Part shown: in pieces, positions 36,509-40,983 of the stretch | Position numbering within the stretch: position 1 is the first letter of the stretch | Layout: every line of letters begins with the position of its first letter | NCBI GenBank assembly: GCA_948444845.1 | Contig: CAOJVB010000014.1 | Location: 1-40,983, forward strand | DNA: 40,983 bases | Source: an uncultured Clostridiaceae bacterium | GTDB taxonomy: Bacteria; Bacillota; Clostridia; TANB77; CAG-508 | Direction: 5' to 3' | Translations under genes and position numbers: made by a program | Notes under the pieces: model-generated | Database searches by the model: none | Told to the model about the DNA's origin: nothing | The model's input: only the letters and a program-made list of their open reading frames with translations

Positions 36509-38575
36509 GTGATGTTATTTAAACTAGCTTTTCAGAATATAAAAAAAGAAATAAAAAATTATGCTATTTATTTTTTTACATTAGTAATAGGTGTTACAAT
36601 ATTTTATATGTTTAGTTCGTTAGATAGTCAACAAGCAATGATAAAGGTATCACAAGCGCAACAAGACCTTATAAGAACATTGATGTTAATGCTTGAAGTA
36701 ATATCTGCTATAGTTGCAATTATATTAGGATTTCTAATTGTTTATGCTAATAAATTTTTAATTAGCCGAAGAAAAAAAGAATTTGGTATTTATATGACAC
36801 TGGGTATGGGAAAATGGAATGTATCAAAGATTATATTATTAGAAACTATATTCGTAGGTATAATTTCACTCATTGCAGGACTTGGGTTAGGAATTATATT
36901 ATCACAATTTATGTCAGTTTTAGTTGCTAAACTTTTTGTAGCAGATATGAAAGAATATCAATTTATATTTTCAATGTCTGCTTGTATAAAAACTTGCTTA
37001 TATTTTGCAGTAATGTATTTGGTGGTTATATTATTTAATGCTATTACAGTTTCAAGATATAAACTTATAGATTTATTAACTGCTGAGAGAAAAAATGAAA
37101 AAATAAAAATAAGAAATTCTTTTATTTCTATAATTGTATTTATAATTGGTGCTATAATTCTAGGATATGCTTATTGGTTTGTAACAGGAAGAGAGATTAA
37201 CGCATTAAATGTAGGAAAAGAATTATTAAAGCCAATTTTAATGGGAGGTATAGGAACAGTTTTAGTAGTATGGTCATTATCTAGCTTTATGACTAAAATT
37301 ATTAAAACTAATAAAAATATATATTTAAAAGGTACAAACCTTTTTGTATTACGACAATTAAATAATAAGATAAATACAAATGTTATTAGTGTAAGTATAA
37401 TTTGTATAATGTTATTTATAACTATTACTATGTTATCATCATCTATTGCAATGAGAAATACTACCCAAAGAGAACTTAATGAAGTAACACCAGTAGATAT
37501 TATGCTATATAAAGATGTTGTTGGATTAAATGAGCAAGAGAAAAATTTAGAGATTAAAGATAATTTATTAAAAAGTAATTTCAATATGAATTTACTCAAA
37601 GATATTATAGAAATACCTATATATTCAACTTATGATGTTGCTTTAGCAGACTTTTTAGGAAATGATTTAGAAAGAATAAAAACAGAATTTCCTAAATTGT
37701 TATTCAATAAAAATGAAGAAATAATAAAATTATCAGACTACAATAAAATTGCTAAATTATATGGTATTCAACAATATGAATTAAATGATGACGAATATAT
37801 TATGACCTGTGATTTCGTTAATATGATTGGAGTCAGAAATAAGGCATTAAGTGATGGAATTGCTCCTATTAAAATTAACGGAAAAGAATATAAGACTAAA
37901 TATGATGAATGTCAATATGGTTTTGTAGCAATGTCAACAGGATATTCTAATGATGGACTTATTATTGTTCCAGATGATACTGTTCTTACAGCTGATTTAA
38001 AAATAAGATCATTGTTTGTTGCAAACTATAATTATAATTCTGAAGAACAAAAAAATGAGATAGAAAAAATTTTTACAAATAAAGAATCCGAATTTATGAA
38101 AAATTTAAGCAATAAAAACACAGGTATAGTTTTAGCAACTAAATTAGAGTTAATTGAAGCAAGTATAGGTGTATCGACAGTTGTAGTTTTTATAGCAATT
38201 TATTTAGGTAGCATATTCTTAATTGCAAGTGTAGCAATATTAGCATTAAAACAATTAACTGAAAGTTCTGACAATAGAGAAAGATATAGCATTTTAAGAA
38301 AGATAGGTTGCGATGAAAAGATGATAAATGAAACGCTTTTTAAGCAAGTAGCAATATTCTTCTTACTACCATTAGTGTTTGCAATCATTCATTCGATTTT
38401 TGGAATAAAATTTGCAATCGCAATAATGTCTGGTATGGTTAGTAGTGAGGCTTTATTACCATCAATATTAGCTACAGCTATACTAATTGGAATGATATAT
38501 GTCGCATATTTTATAGCAACATATAAAGGAAGTAAAAATGTTATAAAAGAAAAAAATATCAATAGAACATTGTAA
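36509..38575 (+). CDS. BceB-like ABC transporter permease (FtsX family)
   Basis: 688 residues. The N-terminal FKLAFQNIKKEIKNYAIYFFTLVIGVTIFYMF is typical of BceB-type permeases. The ten expected transmembrane helices are arranged with a large extracytoplasmic domain of about 200 residues (around 320-560) between helices 7 and 8, which recognises peptide antibiotics. FtsX-type motifs occur in the paired segments (EFGIYMTLGMGKWNVSKIILLE and RYSILRKIGCDEKMINETLFKQ). The gene is intact although its ATPase partner is damaged. The start is GTG 36509 or ATG 36512, both after the G8 tract. It encodes the membrane half of a bacitracin/lantibiotic resistance pump. Confidence 0.9.
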   Translation: MMLFKLAFQNIKKEIKNYAIYFFTLVIGVTIFYMFSSLDSQQAMIKVSQAQQDLIRTLMLMLEVISAIVAIILGFLIVYANKFLISRRKKEFGIYMTLGMGKWNVSKIILLETIFVGIISLIAGLGLGIILSQFMSVLVAKLFVADMKEYQFIFSMSACIKTCLYFAVMYLVVILFNAITVSRYKLIDLLTAERKNEKIKIRNSFISIIVFIIGAIILGYAYWFVTGREINALNVGKELLKPILMGGIGTVLVVWSLSSFMTKIIKTNKNIYLKGTNLFVLRQLNNKINTNVISVSIICIMLFITITMLSSSIAMRNTTQRELNEVTPVDIMLYKDVVGLNEQEKNLEIKDNLLKSNFNMNLLKDIIEIPIYSTYDVALADFLGNDLERIKTEFPKLLFNKNEEIIKLSDYNKIAKLYGIQQYELNDDEYIMTCDFVNMIGVRNKALSDGIAPIKINGKEYKTKYDECQYGFVAMSTGYSNDGLIIVPDDTVLTADLKIRSLFVANYNYNSEEQKNEIEKIFTNKESEFMKNLSNKNTGIVLATKLELIEASIGVSTVVVFIAIYLGSIFLIASVAILALKQLTESSDNRERYSILRKIGCDEKMINETLFKQVAIFFLLPLVFAIIHSIFGIKFAIAIMSGMVSSEALLPSILATAILIGMIYVAYFIATYKGSKNVIKEKNINRTL

Positions 38576-38620
38576 AATTTTAAGTATTGATATTTTAAAT
38601 AAAGTTTTGGAGGGGAGGAT

Positions 38621-39016
38621 ATGCCAAAGATACTTATAATAGAAGATGATAAGTTGATAGATAGATTTTTAAATGAAATATCTACTGAAATATCAGTTGC
38701 AGACATTACTACAATACACAAAACAGAAAATAGTAATATAATAAATTATAAGAATATTACTTTAAATAAGTAAGAGTATGAAGTGATACAAAATGGAACA
38801 AAAGTATTTTTGACAACAAAAGAATTTGAAATATTAAAATTATTTATGGAAAGTCCTCATAAAGTATTTTCAAGAAATAATCTGTTAAATTCTGTCTGGA
38901 GCTATCATTATTTCGGAGATGAGAAAATAATAAATACACACATTAAAAATATCAGAAAAAAATTAGGAAATGATATTATAGAAACTGTGCGAGGTGCAGG
39001 CTATAAACTGAAATAA
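38621..39016 (+). pseudogene. Second response regulator, internally deleted and with a stop
   Basis: The ATG has GGAGGGGAGG upstream. The N-terminus is a receiver start (KILIIEDDKLIDRFL), but within 30 residues the frame jumps to the linker before the DNA-binding domain, so most of the receiver is gone. TAA interrupts the same frame at 38771-38773. Beyond it is an intact winged-helix domain, KVFLTTKEFEILKLFMESPHKVFSRNNLL to VRGAGYKL, ending in TAA at 39014. It was probably a relic of a duplicated BceR-like gene paired with the upstream module. Confidence 0.8.
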
Positions 39017-39032
39017 CTTCCTTTATTCAAAT

Positions 39033-39074
39033 AAAAGAGTATTGATAGATTTAATTTTATCAATACTCTATTTT
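39033..39074. terminator. Bidirectional terminator between regulator relic and Xre relic
   Basis: A perfect 11-base stem (AGAGTATTGAT at 39036-39046 and ATCAATACTCT at 39059-39069) with an A-run on one side and a T-run on the other separates the convergent relics. Confidence 0.75.
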
Positions 39075-39181
39075 AAAAATTCATTTTATATCAAAACTAC
39101 ACCAAAACAATATCTTAACTCTACTTAATCTCCATTTTTTTACAATATTATATGAATGCTTAATAGAAAAATGTTAGAAAA

Positions 39182-39438
39182 TTACGAAAAATCTTTATAA
39201 GCCTCAATGTAAAGTTCATCTAATGTAATACCAAATATTTTTGCAAAGGCAAAAGCCTCGTAATTTTAACAATACGCTTATTATTTTCAATAAGATGAAT
39301 GTCGGAGAGATATAAGTTCAATCCTAACAAATCTAATTGTTGACAAAGCTGTTCTTGGGTATAACCTTTTTGCATTCTGTATTTTCTTACAGTTTGCCCA
39401 ATAACATTTGATTTATCATTAAATTTTTTAGATTGCAT
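39182..39438 (-). pseudogene. Xre-family helix-turn-helix regulator, frameshifted
   Basis: On the minus strand an ATG at 39438 follows GGAGGT. The helix-turn-helix VIGQTVRKYRMQKGYTQEQLCQQLDLLG is followed by a typical NNKRIVK tail. There the frame loses one base (GAT-like to AT), so the literal product ends at 39220. In the other frame YEAFAFAKIFGITLDELY continues to TAA at 39182. This break is a deletion, not a CGG site, and is true decay. It is probably the regulator of a former mobile element. Confidence 0.75.
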
Positions 39439-39646
39439 ACTTGTTACCTCCTTACTGACAATAATACACACATAGCATTTTATTATAAAAAAATGCTGTC
39501 TTGCATAACAGCGAAGTAACATAGTTATTATTTTTTAATGACTAAATTTTAAGGAAAGGAGGAACTACAAATGCCAAAGACAAAAGTAATTGCCATTGCT
39601 AACCAAAAAAGGTGGAGTAGGTAAAACAACAATAGTACTTAATTTA

Positions 39647-39650
39647 CGGA
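39647..39650 (+). other. CGGA site 13 (parA)
   Basis: TTA CGG AGT. Skipping C39647 gives TTA GGA GTA and restores [11 protein letters not shown]. Confidence 0.7.
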
Positions 39651-39704
39651 GTAGGTTTAGCAAAAAATGGAAAAAGGGTATTACTTGTTGATGCAGATCC
39701 ACAA

Positions 39705-39708
39705 CGGA
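39705..39708 (+). other. CGGA site 14 (parA)
   Basis: CAA CGG AGA. Skipping C39705 gives CAA GGA GAT and restores the universally conserved DADPQG motif. Confidence 0.75.
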
Positions 39709-40101
39709 GATTTAACAACTTGTTTAGATTATAGAAATCCAGATGAGCTTGATAAAACGATAGGAACTGTGCTTGATAAAGTAATAAAAGATATTCCATT
39801 AGAAGAAAACGAAGCAATATTACATCATAGCGAGGGAGTAGATTTAGTTATATATGTCCAGACAGTTTGAGTTCAAAAAAGACTATTAAAAATAGGAAAT
39901 TCACTAATACCATTTGTAAATAAATTTCTAAAGGATACTGAACTTTATAAATTGATGACGACAAAATTAAATGAAGTATTTTAGAAAAGATATAGACTTT
40001 TAGTAAAAAATAATGTAGAATGTTAAGCATAGAAAGTAAGATGAGCAAATGTGTAGTTGCCCTCGACTTTGATTTCTTATCAAGGGTTAGGGGGTGAGGC
40101 T

Positions 40102-40212
40102 ATGTTAGAGATTTTGACATTCCTAGTAATAGGTTTAATGATTTCAATAACAATAAATTTAGCCTTGCTATGTATCATATACATACAATGGGTTAATAAG
40201 CAGATAAAATAA
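40102..40212 (+). CDS. Small hydrophobic peptide, candidate type I toxin (36 residues)
   Basis: The ATG at 40102 follows a strong GGGGTGAGG. The peptide has one hydrophobic segment (LTFLVIGLMISITINLALLCIIYI) and a short polar C-terminus (QWVNKQIK), matching the general form of holin-like type I toxins of Firmicutes mobile elements. It is followed by a perfect-stem bidirectional terminator, and an opposing promoter lies on the minus strand. This layout (a small toxin message whose 3' end overlaps a convergent antisense RNA) is that of type I toxin-antitoxin pairs. The stretch 39890-40101 upstream has no other recognisable gene. Confidence 0.6.
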   Translation: MLEILTFLVIGLMISITINLALLCIIYIQWVNKQIK

Positions 40213-40308
40213 AAAGCTACACATTGCTTAAAAAACGATTACAGAGCAATGTGTAGTTTTCTCAATTATTTATTGGGCAACCACATTATTTGTGATTACT
40301 TACTTTCT
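40205..40308 (-). ncRNA. Candidate antisense RNA (type I antitoxin)
   Basis: Transcription from the minus-strand promoter at 40344-40315 would begin near 40308, run into the shared terminator, and overlap the 3' end of the toxin message. The length of about 100 nt is typical of such antitoxins. The RNA itself is predicted, not seen. Confidence 0.5.
40216..40260. terminator. Bidirectional terminator of toxin/antisense pair
   Basis: A perfect 12-base stem (CTACACATTGCT at 40217-40228 and AGCAATGTGTAG at 40245-40256) with T-runs on both strands. Confidence 0.8.
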
Positions 40309-40314
40309 ATACTT

Positions 40315-40344
40315 ATTATACACCAGAACAAATAAAAAAGTCAA
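40315..40344 (-). promoter_or_regulatory. Minus-strand promoter of the antisense RNA
   Basis: TTGACT (40344-40339), 18 bases, and a perfect TATAAT (40320-40315) on the minus strand. No coding sequence follows it, which points to a regulatory RNA. Confidence 0.65.
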
Positions 40345-40423
40345 TAAATATGAAAAAATAAAGTGAAATTGATATGTAACTTATGTTATGTAGTATTTTT
40401 TTATGCAAAGGAAGTGAATAAAA

Positions 40424-40507
40424 TTGAAAAAGTGGCTTATGAGAATATTAACGATTCTTTTTATAATTAGTTTGATAGTATCAGTTATGTATATAGTAAA
40501 AAAATGA
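40424..40507 (+). CDS. Short single-helix membrane peptide, probably a frameshifted N-terminus
   Basis: A TTG start (40424) follows AAAGGAAGTG. The product (27 residues) is a lysine-led hydrophobic helix (RILTILFIISLIVSVMYIV). It ends at TGA after a run of seven A. One A fewer would continue in the frame KNEKEDKEQNEVFEELEEIV, the charged tail expected of such small membrane proteins. It is therefore likely the start of a longer protein broken by an A-run insertion. That frame then runs on into the reverse transcriptase fragment. Confidence 0.5.
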   Translation: MKKWLMRILTILFIISLIVSVMYIVKK

Positions 40508-40983
40508 AAAAGAAGATAAAGAGCAAAACGAAGTTTTTGAGGAATTAGAAGAAATTGTTACAATATACGAAGATAAAATTGTGCAATTAGCATTAAAGAA
40601 AATACTGGAGGCAATATATGAACCAAAATTCTTGAATAATATGTATGGATTTAGACCAAGTAGAGGATGTCATAAGGCAATTAAATATGTACACCAAAGT
40701 ATTTCAAATAGAAGAATAAATTACATAGTAGATGCAGATATAAAAGGGTTCTTCGACCATATAGACCACAACTGGTTAATAAAATTCCTTGAATATAATA
40801 TAAAAGACCCAAACATAATTGGTTTAGTAAAGAAATATTTGAAAGCTAGAATAATGGATAAAGGCGAATATGTAGCAACAGAAGAAGGCTCAGCCCAAGG
40901 AAATATAATCAGTCCAGTATTAGCAAATATATATATGCACTTTGTATTGATATTATGGTATAAAGAAATCATAGAGAAAAGAG
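40503..40983 (+). CDS. Group II intron reverse transcriptase/maturase fragment (runs off window)
   Basis: The frame is open from about 40503 to the end. From 40569 it encodes EDKIVQLALKKILEAIYEPKF, YGFRPSRGCHKAIKYV, NYIVDADIKGFFDHIDHNWL and ISPVLANIYMH, the successive finger/palm motifs of LtrA-type intron reverse transcriptases, with the first catalytic Asp in DADIKGFFDH. The second catalytic motif (YADD) lies beyond the window. The N-terminus of the enzyme is missing: the first 20 codons instead read as the charged tail of the small membrane protein (KEDKEQNEVFEELEEIV). EGSAQGNIISP differs from the usual TPQGG. It is probably an intron fragment joined by deletion. Confidence 0.8.

Larger units (their letters stand above)
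39571..39889 (+). pseudogene. parA: ParA-type ATPase fragment with two CGG sites and an A-run break
   Basis: The partition ATPase N-terminus follows AGGAGG. If A39610, C39647 and C39705 are all skipped, it reads [43 protein letters not shown], i.e. the deviant Walker A and Walker A' Asp. The two C sites have the same CGGA form as in the core genes. The first break is different: it gives AGGT after an A-run, and AGG is an ordinary arginine codon here, so it is more likely decay. After about 90 residues (HSEGVDLV) the sequence degenerates into a deletion and stops. The gene is a dead relic of a plasmid or integrative element. Confidence 0.75.

Noticed and set aside
39182-39270. Xre frameshift as a CGG-type event
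   Set aside because: The break needs an added base, not a skipped one, and no CGG is present.
39610-39613. AGGT break in parA as the same recoding signal
   Set aside because: AGG is used as an ordinary arginine codon many times here, including later in parA; a one-base change in an A-run within a relic is ordinary decay.
1-40983. CRISPR array or tRNA/rRNA genes
   Set aside because: I saw no regularly spaced direct repeats and no tRNA cloverleaf or rRNA sequence on either strand by eye; a weak tRNA could still be missed.

Overview
This window is low-GC, A-rich Firmicutes DNA, most likely from an uncultured Clostridia or related gut lineage. The core genes (infB, rbfA, nrnA, truB, 6S RNA, prmC, deoB, ruvB, queH) are clostridial in type. 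Almost every gene lies on the + strand, A-ending codons dominate up to about 33 kb, and the Shine-Dalgarno sequences are AGGAG-like. The lineage is inferred; no base-composition statistics were computed.

Layout: (1) 1-5.1 kb, translation and RNA genes: infB (3' part), rbfA, nrnA, truB, a 6S RNA and prmC. (2) 5.1-8.8 kb, an unrecognised coiled-coil protein and deoB. (3) 8.9-32.7 kb, a large cell-surface polysaccharide locus: an ABC exporter (Wzm/Wzt), several glycosyltransferases, a methyltransferase-like protein, a Wzx flippase, Gmd plus a GDP-4-keto-6-deoxymannose reductase-like enzyme (a GDP-rhamnose-type route), and large multi-pass membrane proteins. ruvB and a queH-acetyltransferase fusion lie at or near its end. 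(4) 33-39 kb, an accessory segment with T-richer codon use: a damaged IS200/IS605 element and a BceRSAB-like peptide-antibiotic resistance module whose ATPase is broken. (5) 39-41 kb, decaying mobile-element DNA: fragments of an Xre regulator and parA, a probable type I toxin/antisense RNA pair, and a group II intron reverse transcriptase running off the end.

The main discovery is a translational anomaly. I find 14 in-frame CGG codons in the coding sequence, at 3366, 7073, 10108, 10532, 14150, 14922, 21839, 23000, 23283, 28548, 29671, 31719, 39647 and 39705. None reads as a normal arginine. At each one the frame must move +1 so that the C is skipped and the next codon is GGA or GGT (glycine), which in the recognisable families is usually a conserved glycine. 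Removing only that C restores full-length proteins of normal family size, including TruB, RuvB, Wzt and Wzx and several glycosyltransferases. The other arginine codons (AGA, AGG, CGT, CGA, CGC) are used normally. This suggests that CGG is unassigned, or that CGGN is read as a four-base glycine codon (a genome-wide +1 recoding system), unless the extra C residues are a systematic sequencing error. In the annotation, genes containing such sites are given as single full-length genes.
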